The notes: generated by a model not told the origin, from the letters alone. DNA of 33,044 nt from Gammaproteobacteria bacterium (GCA_030428835.1 JAUIEP010000041.1:1-33044), one strand, 5' to 3'; positions 22,066 to 30,533 are shown, numbered from the stretch's first letter. Translations and numbers: made by a program.

Positions 22066-23505
22066 TCAAGCAAACACCCCCTGCACATACCACCGACTCC
22101 CCAACCGATCCCGAAACACCCAGTAATACTCCCCCGCACCGCCCGCGGCGATGTAGTAGTCGCGGCTCACCGGGCTGCGCCACCAGTTGTCCTCGATGCG
22201 TTCGGGTCCGTACACGAGCTGCAGCGCGCCGTTCCAGTACAGCGTGCTGCCGTGCTGGCGCAGGCGGCGGGGCTCGGGCATGAGCCAGAAGGGGCGCTGG
22301 GCGCAGGGGCTGTCCCCCGGCGGCTCGCAGCCCGGGTGGTCGCTGCTCACCCGCACCGCCAGCTCCGGCAGGTGTTCGTCGCGGCAGCCCACCTGCCGGA
22401 TGGCCTGCAGGCCGAGGCGGCCCTGCAACCTGTCGAGCAGGGCGGCCAGCGGCTCGCGCTGGCCGCGGGGGGCGAACAGGTCGATGTTGTCGAGCTCCCC
22501 CGCCGCGAGTTCGGTGCAGTGCAGGGCGATACCCTCCACGCTGGCCTCGAGCTGTAGCTGCTCGAAACGGATGCAGGTGAGGCGGTACCAGCTCTGCCAG
22601 TCGCTGTGGCTGCTGGCGGAGCGGACGACGACGTCGCGCAGCTTCGCATCGATGCCGATGAGCCGGAAGGTCACCTCGCCCGTGCGTAACTGCGTGTTGC
22701 GCAGGAAGCGGCACAGGGCCTGCAGCAGCGCCTGCACGGCGGGCAGCAACTCGCCGTTGGCCTTTACCTCATAGCCGAACCAGTACTCGTCGCAGAAGGT
22801 GGCGGGCGGTTCGTAGTGCGGGTGCAGGTCGTCGCGCCGGCCGAGCAACTGCGCGAGGAAGATGCCGAACGCCTCGCCGCAGCGCCGCGCCAGCGCGGTG
22901 GGCGGCAGGCCGAGGATGTCGCCGAGTGTGTGCAGTCCCGCCCGGCGCAGTGAGTCGACCGTGTTCCCGAAGCCGGGAGCGGCGTCGCCCAGCAGCGCCA
23001 GCGGCAGCGGCGCCAGGCGCTCCTCGAGGGGCCGCTCCGCGGCCAGCGCCGCCTCCTGCTCCGCGAAGGACATCAACCACGCCCCCTTCGGCGTGGCCGC
23101 GAGCCCGTAGCAGGCGCGATACCCGCGACTGGCCAGGCCCGAGCGCACTTCCGCCAGCAGCGGCGCCAGCCCGCGGTACATGCCCAGGCAACTGCCCACC
23201 TCCAGCAACAGGCAGTCCTCCCGCCAGGTGTGCAGGGCGGGGGTGATGCTGTACGCCCAGCAGCACAGGCGCTCGAGGCTGCGCGCCTCGGCGGCTGCGT
23301 CCCGCTCCAGCAACTGCACCGGCTCATCCGCCACCAGCGCCCGCACCGTGGCGGTACCCATGCCCGCACGCACCCCCAGTGCGGCGGCGCAGTCATTCGA
23401 GCGCACCACGCGCTGCGCGGCCAGCACCACCACGGGCCGCGACTCGTCGCGGCTCAGCGTCTCCAGCGGTAACTGCGCAAAGCGCAGGCACAGCCAGAGG
23501 TTCAC
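22066..23505 (-). CDS. imuB: ImuB: inactive Y-family polymerase-like SOS protein
   Basis: This is a 479-residue protein starting at GTG 23505 after GGGGGAGGG. The N terminus LWLCLRFAQLPLETL is typical of ImuB, as are CWAYSITPALHTW and the C-terminal YYWVFRDRLGSRWYVQGVFA. ImuB resembles a Y-family polymerase without the catalytic acidic residues. It bridges the polymerase DnaE2 and the sliding clamp in mutagenic repair. I do not see the standard DE pair in the expected place. An SOS box 89-108 bases upstream (23594-23613) controls it. dnaE2 and imuA, its usual operon partners, are not next to it. Confidence 0.88.
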   Translation of the reverse strand: MNLWLCLRFAQLPLETLSRDESRPVVVLAAQRVVRSNDCAAALGVRAGMGTATVRALVADEPVQLLERDAAAEARSLERLCCWAYSITPALHTWREDCLLLEVGSCLGMYRGLAPLLAEVRSGLASRGYRACYGLAATPKGAWLMSFAEQEAALAAERPLEERLAPLPLALLGDAAPGFGNTVDSLRRAGLHTLGDILGLPPTALARRCGEAFGIFLAQLLGRRDDLHPHYEPPATFCDEYWFGYEVKANGELLPAVQALLQALCRFLRNTQLRTGEVTFRLIGIDAKLRDVVVRSASSHSDWQSWYRLTCIRFEQLQLEASVEGIALHCTELAAGELDNIDLFAPRGQREPLAALLDRLQGRLGLQAIRQVGCRDEHLPELAVRVSSDHPGCEPPGDSPCAQRPFWLMPEPRRLRQHGSTLYWNGALQLVYGPERIEDNWWRSPVSRDYYIAAGGAGEYYWVFRDRLGSRWYVQGVFA

Positions 23506-23593
23506 CGCCCTCCCCCGATGGCGGTACCCGCGCCGCGCATGACATGCGCGCCACATGGGCCGGGGGAGGGCAGTTCCCCAATGCTAGCATTAA

Positions 23594-23613
23594 TACTGTA
23601 CATTTATACAGTA
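23594..23613. promoter_or_regulatory. LexA (SOS) box of imuB
   Basis: TACTGTACATTTATACAGTA has CTGT-N8-ACAG with an AT-rich centre, the standard E. coli-type LexA site. It lies upstream of imuB on the minus strand, where LexA would repress until DNA damage. It could also affect the plus-strand frame at 23639. Confidence 0.85.
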
Positions 23614-23638
23614 TTGGTCAGGGTAGGGCAATTGTCCA

Positions 23639-24064
23639 ATGCGGTCGGTGGTGTGTGTCGTGTTTCAGGCGGGGTGTGTTCCGGGGGCGATTGTCGGACG
23701 CAGGAGCATCCAGGCGGCCGCATCTGTTCAAGCGGTCGTTTCTGGCGGTAAGCTGGAACGTCCACTGAGCAAGATCCTCGAGCTCGCTCTGGCCCGGGGG
23801 CGGAGGAATAGCGGAATTCACTTTCTGGCGACATTGGTCATCTTCGGGATCACCTATTTCGGTATCGTCTTGCCTGTATTCCAGTTCGCAAGTAGAAGGT
23901 TTCGCGGCCGCAATTTTGCGATACGCCTGGGTACGCCCTGGAACTATGCCGACCCGGAACACCGCTGGGACGTGTTGCTGTCGTTCTTCTCGTTTGTGGT
24001 TGCACTGGGCGTCTCGTTGTTCATAGTGGATGTTTTCTTGCCCCTGGCGGACGCGCGGTCTTGA
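23639..24064 (+). CDS. possible membrane protein, start uncertain
   Basis: The frame covers 141 residues, but the first 50 look random. From about residue 52 the sequence is a two-helix membrane protein: LATLVIFGITYFGIVLPVFQF, then a basic loop FASRRFRGRNFAIRLGTPWNYADPEHRWDV, then LLSFFSFVVALGVSLFIVDVFLPLA. The basic loop and helices argue for a real product, possibly starting internally, or the 3' part of a broken gene. It lies just downstream of the imuB SOS box on the opposite strand. Function is unknown. Confidence 0.4.
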   Translation: MRSVVCVVFQAGCVPGAIVGRRSIQAAASVQAVVSGGKLERPLSKILELALARGRRNSGIHFLATLVIFGITYFGIVLPVFQFASRRFRGRNFAIRLGTPWNYADPEHRWDVLLSFFSFVVALGVSLFIVDVFLPLADARS

Positions 24065-24192
24065 GCGACCTCATTCAACTGGCTTCAACCCCGTGTGGCT
24101 CGCTACCCGGACGCGGCGCGGTTGCGACGCGGATGTTCTGGCGTCTTGTTACCCTATGAGTCCCGATGGACTGTTTAAGGCAGGGCGCGACC

Positions 24193-24489
24193 ATGCTGTA
24201 CGCTGAACTACGCTACGACCAACACTACTCGGATATGCACGACCCGATTCTTGCGGTCGTGCAGGCGCGGTTCGACAACGTCGAACACGGGCACCAGGGG
24301 GATTCGTGGATCTGGATCCACCGCAATGGCCAGAAGGTGGCCATCGATACCTTTTCGTCGATGCTACACGAGGTCAAGGCCGACGCGGCTTCAGCGGAAC
24401 TGGCTGCTGATGTGATCGAGGTCCTGTCCGTGCGCTTCGAGGTGCGTGTATTGCCCGAGCCGGAACTGGAGCCACATGAAGACGGCTGA
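24193..24489 (+). CDS. small hypothetical protein
   Basis: This is a 98-residue protein if ATG 24193 is the start (AGGGCG upstream); ATG 24166 adds nine residues. It reads LYAELRYDQHYSDMHDPILAVVQARFDNVEHGHQGDSWIWIHRNGQKVAIDTFSSMLHEVKAD, acidic and likely a soluble alpha/beta protein. No motif that I recognise. The neighbours are independent small genes. Confidence 0.6.
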   Translation: MLYAELRYDQHYSDMHDPILAVVQARFDNVEHGHQGDSWIWIHRNGQKVAIDTFSSMLHEVKADAASAELAADVIEVLSVRFEVRVLPEPELEPHEDG

Positions 24490-24605
24490 TGTTGCGCTCC
24501 GTTGCCCCGGCATTGCGTTGCAATTTGCGCACGGGGCGTACGCGATGATAAGCGCGGTTTCGAACAGCCCCGAGCAACATGCTTTCGACCCTGGGAGATT
24601 CTCAC

Positions 24606-24989
24606 ATGATTAAACTGGTCTTTTGTGTAAAGCGCCGCCAGGACATCCCGGCGGAAAAATTCTACGACTACTGGCTGAATCAACACGGCCCTCTGGTGAG
24701 GTCGAGGGCCGGCGAACTCAATGTGCGGCGCTATGTGCAGAGCCATACCACGGCGGTCGGGTTGGGCGAGGCCGTCTCCTCTGCGAGGGGCATGCAGCAG
24801 ACGGCGTTCGACGGGATCGCCGAACTCTGGTGGGACGATCTCGAATCCATGCAGGCCGCGACCGCCTCCGAGGCGGGGATGGAGGCCAACGTACTGCTGC
24901 TTGAGGACGAGCGTGAGTTCATCGACCTCGAGGCCTCCACGATATTCTTCACCGAGGAGCATGAGGTAGTATCTCCGGACCAGGGATAG
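24606..24989 (+). CDS. EthD domain protein
   Basis: This is a 127-residue protein starting at ATG 24606, after GGGAGATTCTCAC. It reads KLVFCVKRRQDIPAEKFYDYWLNQHGPLV, the EthD opening with a W-x-x-HGPL signature. RRYVQSHTT, GIAELWWDDLESMQAA and EFIDLEASTIFFTEEH complete the dimeric alpha-beta barrel. EthD proteins are associated with ring-cleavage or ether-degradation pathways, but many have no known activity. The stop precedes the deacetylase by two bases, so the pair is probably one transcript. Confidence 0.85.
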   Translation: MIKLVFCVKRRQDIPAEKFYDYWLNQHGPLVRSRAGELNVRRYVQSHTTAVGLGEAVSSARGMQQTAFDGIAELWWDDLESMQAATASEAGMEANVLLLEDEREFIDLEASTIFFTEEHEVVSPDQG

Positions 24990-24991
24990 CG

Positions 24992-25759
24992 ATGGGGGCG
25001 TTTGCCAGTGGCGCAGTTCAGGCGAACCGTTTGCCGGGCTACCCGCATATGAGCGTTGTGGCCAGAGCTTTCGTGGCGGTATTCGCGATAGCCGCGGCCG
25101 CCCTGTGGCTGCTGTCGCGCAGCCCGCAATACCAGCTCTTCGGTGAACTGGTCGATCGCGTCGAGACCGACGACAGGCTCATCGCGCTCACCTTCGACGA
25201 CGGGCCGGCACGGGAGAACACGCCGCGCATTCTCGCGATGCTCGCTGCGCTCGATGTGAAAGCGACGTTCTATCTTGTGGGCGAGGCGATCAGCTACCAC
25301 CCGGAAGAGGCCCGCGCGATTGTCGCGGCGGGTCACGAGGTCGGCAATCACTCCTACACGCACTCGCGCATGTTGCTGCGTTCACCGGGGTTCGTGGCGA
25401 GCGAGGTGGAGCGAACGTCCGCCCTCATTCGCGAGATCGGCTACACCGGCGCGATTCACTTCCGCCCGCCCTATGGCAAGAAGCTGTTCACGCTGCCCTA
25501 CTACCTCTGGCGGCAGGACATCAAGACGATCACGTGGAGCGTGGCGCCCGAGAGCAACCTGCCGTCGCACGCGAGCCCCGAGGCTATCGCCGCCTACGTG
25601 CTGGAGCATGCCAGGCCCGGCGACATCGTGCTCCTGCACGTGATGTTCAAGGTGCGCGAGCACTCCCTGGCGGCCGTGCCGTTGATCGTGCAGGGCCTGC
25701 GCGAAAGCGGCTACCGGTTGGTCACGGTGTCGGAATTACTGGCCCACGGCGAGACCTGA
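24992..25759 (+). CDS. membrane-anchored polysaccharide deacetylase (NodB type)
   Basis: This is a 255-residue protein. Starting at ATG 24992 (AGGGA upstream), it has an N-terminal signal anchor at about residues 22-41 (VVARAFVAVFAIAAAALWLL). The NodB domain has all main motifs: TFDDGP (Asp69, Asp70), HSYTH (His120, His124), and RPPYG (158-162). It should remove acetyl groups from a polysaccharide or peptidoglycan-type substrate in the periplasm. The substrate is not determined. ATG 25049 would remove the first 19 residues but keep the anchor. Confidence 0.9.
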   Translation: MGAFASGAVQANRLPGYPHMSVVARAFVAVFAIAAAALWLLSRSPQYQLFGELVDRVETDDRLIALTFDDGPARENTPRILAMLAALDVKATFYLVGEAISYHPEEARAIVAAGHEVGNHSYTHSRMLLRSPGFVASEVERTSALIREIGYTGAIHFRPPYGKKLFTLPYYLWRQDIKTITWSVAPESNLPSHASPEAIAAYVLEHARPGDIVLLHVMFKVREHSLAAVPLIVQGLRESGYRLVTVSELLAHGET

Positions 25760-25825
25760 GGGAGCGAACAGGGCGCGAATTTGCGTTATCCTCGGGGTCA
25801 GGTGCGCGACTGTGGAGGTAATACC

Positions 25826-26194
25826 GTGAAACATGTCCTGATTATTGCGCTTGCGCTGCTCGTGGCAGGCCCGGCGCTGGCGATCGAAGTGACGCGCGAG
25901 GACTGGATAGCGCGCCAGTCCACGTCCATCCCCACCGCCCTGTGCGTGCAGAGCCAGCGCTTTCGCGAGTGCTACCACGTGACCAAGGCGCAGTGCACCG
26001 AGGTCGTGAAAGCGGCTACCGAGACCTGCCTGGCCAAGCTCAAGCCGCGCCTGCCTGACGTGCTCGACAGCCGGGGTGATATCCGTTTCTGGGGCAGCGC
26101 GCTGGCCGCCTGCGCCGGCACCAGTTACGAGAACACCCTCGCCGACCGTCGCAAGCCGGGCAACTGGTGCGACGACCAGACGGGCTGGGAATAA
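25826..26194 (+). CDS. secreted six-cysteine hypothetical protein
   Basis: This 122-residue protein starts at GTG 25826, after TGGAGGTAATACC. The signal peptide is KHVLIIALALLVAGPALA, cut after residue 19. The mature protein has six cysteines (ALCVQ, FRECY, AQCTE, ETCLA, AACAG, NWCDD), enough for three disulphides, so it is likely a compact periplasmic protein. I do not recognise the family. It ends eight bases before the next TTG start. Confidence 0.7.
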   Translation: MKHVLIIALALLVAGPALAIEVTREDWIARQSTSIPTALCVQSQRFRECYHVTKAQCTEVVKAATETCLAKLKPRLPDVLDSRGDIRFWGSALAACAGTSYENTLADRRKPGNWCDDQTGWE

Positions 26195-26201
26195 CCCCGG
26201 C

Positions 26202-26534
26202 TTGGCCAAACCGCCAGTCAACCCGTTTACCCGCTACCTTTTTGTCGGCTTTCTCGGCACCCTTGCCTTCGCGACCCTCGGGATAGCGCTCGACCTGCAC
26301 AGCCTGCTGGACCTGCTGCTGTTACCCTTACTGCTCGGCTGCGGCCTGCTGGGTATCCTGTACACGGTCTGGGCGGTCCGGCTCGGCAGCATCGCCACGG
26401 TGGACAAGATGGGCAGGGTCCATCACTACTCGCGCAAGAAGGAGCCGATATTGTTTTACCTGCTGGTCGTGTTCTATCTTGGGCTGCTGCTCCCCTCGAC
26501 GCTGTACTGCGCCTACCGCATGGTCACCAATTGA
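26202..26534 (+). CDS. small inner-membrane protein
   Basis: This 110-residue protein is read from TTG 26202. It has three hydrophobic segments: YLFVGFLGTLAFATLGIAL, LLDLLLLPLLLGCGLLGILYTVW, and ILFYLLVVFYLGLLLPSTLYCAY. Between the second and third is a basic loop (GRVHHYSRKKEP). It is the kind of small membrane protein seen beside many marine gammaproteobacterial genes, with no assigned function. The start is inferred from the frame and gap. Confidence 0.6.
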   Translation: MAKPPVNPFTRYLFVGFLGTLAFATLGIALDLHSLLDLLLLPLLLGCGLLGILYTVWAVRLGSIATVDKMGRVHHYSRKKEPILFYLLVVFYLGLLLPSTLYCAYRMVTN

Positions 26535-26641
26535 GTATGTTCGCCGCTGCCGTCCCGGCGCTCCGGGCCGATTTGGTCTATGCTCGGGACAGGGGTTGCG
26601 CCGTGTCACAGTGGCCGTTACCGGAATAAGGAAAACCATCC

Positions 26642-27436
26642 ATGAAAAAGTTCCTCAAGGTCCTCGGCATAATCGTTGTTGTTATCGGCCTCATTATCGC
26701 GGCGGTCTTCTATTTCACCGCCGGGATGGTCGAGGTCGGCGACGAGTTTTTCGAGGCGGCGAGTAAAGGCGACTCGCAGCGCGCCTACGAGCAACTCGCG
26801 CAGGAGTTCGCCTCCGACATCACGCCCGAGGAGTTGCAGGCGTTCCTGGATAACATGCAGGTGGCCGACCTGGAGAGCGTCGACTGGGGCGAGCGCAGCT
26901 TCAGTGGCAGCCAGGGGGAGATCGCGGGCATGCTGAAGCTGAAGGGCGGCGGCAGCGTCCCGTTTTCCATGGATATGTTGAAGGAGGACGACGGCTGGAA
27001 GGTGTACACCATCCGCAAGACACCCTCCGGCATCCAGAGTACCCCCGCGTCGCGCGAAATCCCGGCGGAGGCCGAGATCATCCGGCTGGTCAACGAGACG
27101 ACGGCCGCCTTTACCCAGTCGGTGTACGAGAAGAGCATGGCCAAGTTCTACGACCACATCTCCGTCCTGTGGCAGAACCAGACCACCGTGGAGGAGCTCG
27201 ACGGCATTTTCGGCGGGCTGTATCCGATCGAGGATGATATGCGCGTACTGCTCAACTATTCCCCGGTGTTCACCTCCCCGCCGTCGATCAACGCCAATGG
27301 CGTTCTCCTGGTCGAGGGCCACTACCCGACCAAGCCCACGCAGGTGAACTTCACCCAGAAATACATCTTCGAGGGTGTCGGCTGGAAGGTGGTCGGCTAC
27401 AGCTCGAACCTTGTAGAGGTGGGGGGTGGGGAGTAG
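26642..27436 (+). CDS. membrane-anchored protein with two NTF2-like/DUF4864-type repeats
   Basis: This is a 264-residue protein starting ATG 26642 with AAGGAAA in front. The N-terminal helix VLGIIVVVIGLIIAAVFYF is a signal anchor. It is followed by two related units: EFFEAASKGDSQRAYEQLAQEF through DMLKEDDGWKVYTI, and LVNETTAAFTQSVYEKSMAKFYDHI through KYIFEGVGWKVVGYSSN. Each has the helix-sheet pattern of an NTF2-like (cystatin-like) domain, with the end phrase GWKV repeated. The body is probably periplasmic. Function is unknown. Confidence 0.72.
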   Translation: MKKFLKVLGIIVVVIGLIIAAVFYFTAGMVEVGDEFFEAASKGDSQRAYEQLAQEFASDITPEELQAFLDNMQVADLESVDWGERSFSGSQGEIAGMLKLKGGGSVPFSMDMLKEDDGWKVYTIRKTPSGIQSTPASREIPAEAEIIRLVNETTAAFTQSVYEKSMAKFYDHISVLWQNQTTVEELDGIFGGLYPIEDDMRVLLNYSPVFTSPPSINANGVLLVEGHYPTKPTQVNFTQKYIFEGVGWKVVGYSSNLVEVGGGE

Positions 27437-27493
27437 TATGCGGCTGCGCGCCGCCGGCGCGACCGCCCCACTGGAACCCGGCTGAAAGACACG

Positions 27494-27964
27494 ATGAGCG
27501 ACCTGACCCAACCCGACCGCGCCCAACTGGAACGCTGGCTGTCACAGTCACACGTTGAGCACTACATCTGCTCCGAGTGCGAGGGCCTGCACGTGAATGC
27601 CATACAGGCGGCGGAGGGTGTGGTGAACAGCCGTATCTTCGTGCAGCAGGGGCGGGTGTTGTTCAGCACCGAGCTGGAAATCCGGCCGATGGCGGTGCTG
27701 CCGCTGGCGGCGGACCTCGGGCGCATGAACATGGATTTCCCCAGCCTCAAGATCTTCCTGGACGTGGTGGATGACGAAACCCCGCAACTGGTGGCGGCGA
27801 CCCACCTGCTGACCGGTGTGGGCGTCAATCTCAAGCAGTTCTCCGAGTTCGTGGCCACCACGATCGACGGCGTGCGGCTGCTGGCGGAGGAGTGCCTGCA
27901 GCTTGATTACCTCTTCGCCGAGGCGGAACGGCCGCAGGTCAGCGGCAGTCGCTCGGTGCACTAG
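27494..27964 (+). CDS. ybjN: YbjN-family protein
   Basis: This 156-residue protein matches Escherichia coli YbjN in length and along most of its sequence: HYICSECEGLHVNAIQ (E. coli FFECDNCQALHLPHMQ), FSTELEIRPMAVLPLAADLGRMN and LKIFLDVVDDETPQLV. YbjN has a secretion-chaperone-like fold and is involved in motility, stress and envelope-related gene control in E. coli. It is cytoplasmic. ATG 27494 follows GAAAGA. The next gene begins 20 bases after. Confidence 0.88.
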   Translation: MSDLTQPDRAQLERWLSQSHVEHYICSECEGLHVNAIQAAEGVVNSRIFVQQGRVLFSTELEIRPMAVLPLAADLGRMNMDFPSLKIFLDVVDDETPQLVAATHLLTGVGVNLKQFSEFVATTIDGVRLLAEECLQLDYLFAEAERPQVSGSRSVH

Positions 27965-27984
27965 CCGGTGAGCGCCTTCGCGTC

Positions 27985-28428
27985 ATGAGCGTACGCATTG
28001 CTAACGCCCATGACGTGAACGTGCTGGTCAGGTTGCGCACCGCACTGTGGCCGGATGGCGCGAGCAGCCACCGGTCAGAACTCAACAAGCATTTTACGGG
28101 CGAACACAGCCACATCGACCAGGTCCTGGTCTACGAAACCCCCGACGGCAACGCCGTGGGTTTCGTGGAGCTGCGCGTGCGCAATTACGCCGAGGGCAGC
28201 GAGGAGCACGCGGTGCCTTTTATGGAGGGTTGGTACGTGGAACCCGAGTACCGGCGCCAGGGCGTGGGCCGCGCGCTGATCAGGGCGGCGGAAGAGTGGG
28301 CGCGCGCCCGCGGCTTCGAGGAGCTGGCCAGCAACGCACTGCTGGATAACGCCGATTCACTCGCCGCCCATGAGGCGGTGGGGTTTGAGGAGGTGGAGCG
28401 GACGGTGAATTTTTTGAAGGAATTGTGA
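27985..28428 (+). CDS. AAC(6')-like aminoglycoside-type N-acetyltransferase
   Basis: This is a 147-residue GNAT. The sequence LVRLRTALWPDGASSHRSEL, then FVELRVRNYAEGSEEHAVPFMEGWYVEPEYRRQGVGRALI, and EELASNALLDNADSLAAHEAVGFEEVERTVNF is the same layout as the AAC(6')-I group, which modifies the 6' amine of aminoglycosides. These include the Trp-Pro after RTALWP, FLEG/FMEGxYV and the LAxHxxxGFEExER ending. Length (147) matches. The enzyme may be an intrinsic housekeeping relative; actual resistance is not shown by sequence alone. Confidence 0.82.
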   Translation: MSVRIANAHDVNVLVRLRTALWPDGASSHRSELNKHFTGEHSHIDQVLVYETPDGNAVGFVELRVRNYAEGSEEHAVPFMEGWYVEPEYRRQGVGRALIRAAEEWARARGFEELASNALLDNADSLAAHEAVGFEEVERTVNFLKEL

Positions 28429-28437
28429 GTCCCGCAC

Positions 28438-28682
28438 AGCGTCATCCCCGCGGCCACAGCGTCGTCCGCGCGGCCACAGCGTCATTCCCGCGGCCACAAC
28501 GTCATCCCCGCGAAGGCGGGGATCCAGATGTGGGCTTGGCCAGTGCGTTCACTGGATCCCCGCCTTCGCGGGGATGACGATAGTTGGGGCGCGGGGATGA
28601 CGATAGTTGGGGCGCGGGGATGACGATAGTTGGGGCGCGGGGATGACGATAGTTGGGGCGCGGGGATGATGATCGTTAGGGC
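28438..28682. repeat. inverted repeat flanked by two tandem arrays
   Basis: Three parts form one structure. First, three 20-bp tandem units (AGCGTCATCCCCGCGGCCAC type; 28438-28497). Second, a 28-bp perfect inverted repeat (28500-28527 and 28552-28579, CGTCATCCCCGCGAAGGCGG at the outer left end) with a 24-base middle. Third, five 23-bp tandem units (GCGGGGATGACGATAGTTGG and so on; 28568-28682), the last one degenerate. The arms are the dispersed GTCATCCCCG...CGGGGATCC type. No gene is visible here. Confidence 0.75.
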
Positions 28683-28702
28683 TCGGGGAAGCATTGCCCA
28701 TA

Positions 28703-29980
28703 TTACGGCGCCCAGCGCACCGCCGCGTGCCGCCTGCGCATCGCGTAGGACGCCTCCCTGTCCTCCGGCCCCGCCCGCACCACTTCCGGCGGCAGGTGTT
28801 TCTCCAGGTCTTCCAGTTTCACCAGCGTGAACTCCAGCGGCATCAGCGCCTGCGCCTGCAACTGGCGGAACAGGATCATGCCCTCGGTGTGCCCGGCGGG
28901 GTCCAGCCAGTTGGCGAGGCCGGGGTCCTCGTGGGCGATGACGAAGCGCACGCGGCCGTCGGGGTCGGTTGCCACCTGGCTGTCGTTGTAGCTCGCCGTA
29001 TGGCCGAGGTAGTCGATGGACTCCCACCAGTAGTTGCCTAGCTGCACGCTCCACATGGCGGCCGGCACCGGGTCCACCTCGATCAGCAGCGCCTCGTCTG
29101 CATCGACCTCGAACCAGCCTGGCCCATAGAAATTGGCGGCGAGCCCGCCCTCGGTCTGCTGCATCGCCACCTTGTTGGCCACGAAACGCACGAGCTGCTG
29201 CGAGCGCTCCTGCCACTGCGGCGCGCGCAGGTAGAACTGGCCGATGGTGTCGTCCAGCAATTTTGCGACGGTGGCGAGGGTCAGCGGCTCGGTGGACGCC
29301 TGCTCGTCCAGGCGCTCCAGGTAGTATGTGCCAGGCCGCTCCGCCTCCCAGTCGCGGTAGTACTCGCGTACCAGCAGGTCGGTGGAGCCGGGGTCCATTC
29401 TGAGCCAGTTACCGTTCCAGTCGGCGGGTTTCTCGCGCGAGATCAGCAGCTCGAAATTGCCGTCGGCGTCGGTTCGTAACTGGTCGCCGGTGATCTCATC
29501 GTAGGCCTCGTAGGGCACGACCTGCGTGGACAGTTGCACCGCGAACAGGCGTGCGCTGCCCACCCGCCCGTGCAGCCGGTAGGTGCCCGCGCTGTCGACC
29601 ACGGCGCCGATGTATTTCGCGTCGGCGGCGTCCAGCCCCCACTTGTTGATGGTGGTGGCGCCCAGGCGCAGCAGGGCCGGCTCGCCGGTCTGCCTTGTGA
29701 GCATGGCTTTACTGGCGGCCTCCACTTGTTGCAGCAGGTAGCGCAGGGCCTCGGCCTTGTCGATCTCCGGATCGCGCGGGTAGGCGGCGAGTATCTGCTG
29801 CCCCGCGGTGCGCAGGTCGTCGGCGAACTTGCCCCACAGCGCGATGGGGTCGGTGGGATCGCCCACCGGGGTGCTCGCGCTGAACTTGCTGAAGTCGGGG
29901 CCTGGCGCGGTGGCGCGCCCGAGGCCGAAGCCCGCGGCGAGTAGCACGGCGCCCAGGGCGAGCAGGGTAGTGAGTCGCAT
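28703..29980 (-). CDS. DUF1214 domain protein with signal anchor
   Basis: This is a 425-residue protein starting ATG 29980, after AAGGATCTC. The N terminus RLTTLLALGAVLLAAGFGLG is a signal peptide or anchor. A DUF1214 core is recognised in the C-terminal half (FYGPGWFEVDADEALLIEVDPVPAAMWSVQLGNYWWESIDYLG, then DGRVRFVIAHEDPGLANWLDPAGHTEG). Such proteins are exported and uncharacterised. It is the last gene of the minus-strand group with macro, GFA and OsmC, 22 bases after the macro gene. Confidence 0.82.
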   Translation of the reverse strand: MRLTTLLALGAVLLAAGFGLGRATAPGPDFSKFSASTPVGDPTDPIALWGKFADDLRTAGQQILAAYPRDPEIDKAEALRYLLQQVEAASKAMLTRQTGEPALLRLGATTINKWGLDAADAKYIGAVVDSAGTYRLHGRVGSARLFAVQLSTQVVPYEAYDEITGDQLRTDADGNFELLISREKPADWNGNWLRMDPGSTDLLVREYYRDWEAERPGTYYLERLDEQASTEPLTLATVAKLLDDTIGQFYLRAPQWQERSQQLVRFVANKVAMQQTEGGLAANFYGPGWFEVDADEALLIEVDPVPAAMWSVQLGNYWWESIDYLGHTASYNDSQVATDPDGRVRFVIAHEDPGLANWLDPAGHTEGMILFRQLQAQALMPLEFTLVKLEDLEKHLPPEVVRAGPEDREASYAMRRRHAAVRWAP

Positions 29981-30002
29981 GATGAGATCCTTGGTCGATG
30001 GG

Positions 30003-30533
30003 TCAGCCGCCGGTGTGGCGGCGGTGAGCGGCGGTGAAGATATCGAAGATGTCCTGGCCAAACAGGTAAAACGTTTTTTCGATGGCGGAGAACTGCCCCT
30101 GCAGGCAGACGCCCAGTGCAACCTCGGCGGCTTCAGCCAGCGGGTAGCCGTAGACACCGCAGGAGATGGCCGGCAGCGCCACGCTCCGGCAGTTGTGTTG
30201 CAGCGCCAGCGACAATGCGTTGCGATAGGCGGACGCGAGCAGGGCGGGGGGATCGGGGTCGATGCCGTAGCGCGGGCCGACCGTGTGTATCACGTAGTTC
30301 GCACTGAGCCTGCCCGCCGCGGTGATACGCGCCTCGCCGATGGGGCAGCGCACGCCCGCCACCTCCGGCATCGCGTGGCAGGCCTCCAGCAGCGCCGGCC
30401 CCGCCGCGCGGTGAATGGCACCGTCCACGCCGCCACCGCCGAGCATGGCCGTGTTGGCGGCATTGACGATGGCGTCGACCTCGGCGGTGGTGATATCGCC
30501 GGCGACGATGGTGACGCTCACGGCGTCACCCAC
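30003..30533 (-). CDS. macro domain protein (O-acetyl-ADP-ribose deacetylase type)
   Basis: This is a 176-residue macro-domain protein. [37 protein letters not shown] is the ADP-ribose-binding loop with NAAN and [10 protein letters not shown], followed by [22 protein letters not shown] and [14 protein letters not shown]. It matches the YmdB-type layout, which hydrolyses O-acetyl-ADP-ribose or removes ADP-ribose from acidic residues. Cytoplasmic. It overlaps the GFA gene by 8 bases; GTG 30518 is an alternative start. Confidence 0.9.
   Translation of the reverse strand: MGDAVSVTIVAGDITTAEVDAIVNAANTAMLGGGGVDGAIHRAAGPALLEACHAMPEVAGVRCPIGEARITAAGRLSANYVIHTVGPRYGIDPDPPALLASAYRNALSLALQHNCRSVALPAISCGVYGYPLAEAAEVALGVCLQGQFSAIEKTFYLFGQDIFDIFTAAHRRHTGG

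Noticed and set aside
21943-22066. Possible dnaE2 downstream of imuB
   Set aside because: dnaE2 is a gene of about 3 kb and the DNA after imuB is a 120-base repeat-containing gap followed by a convergent ACT gene, so it is not here.
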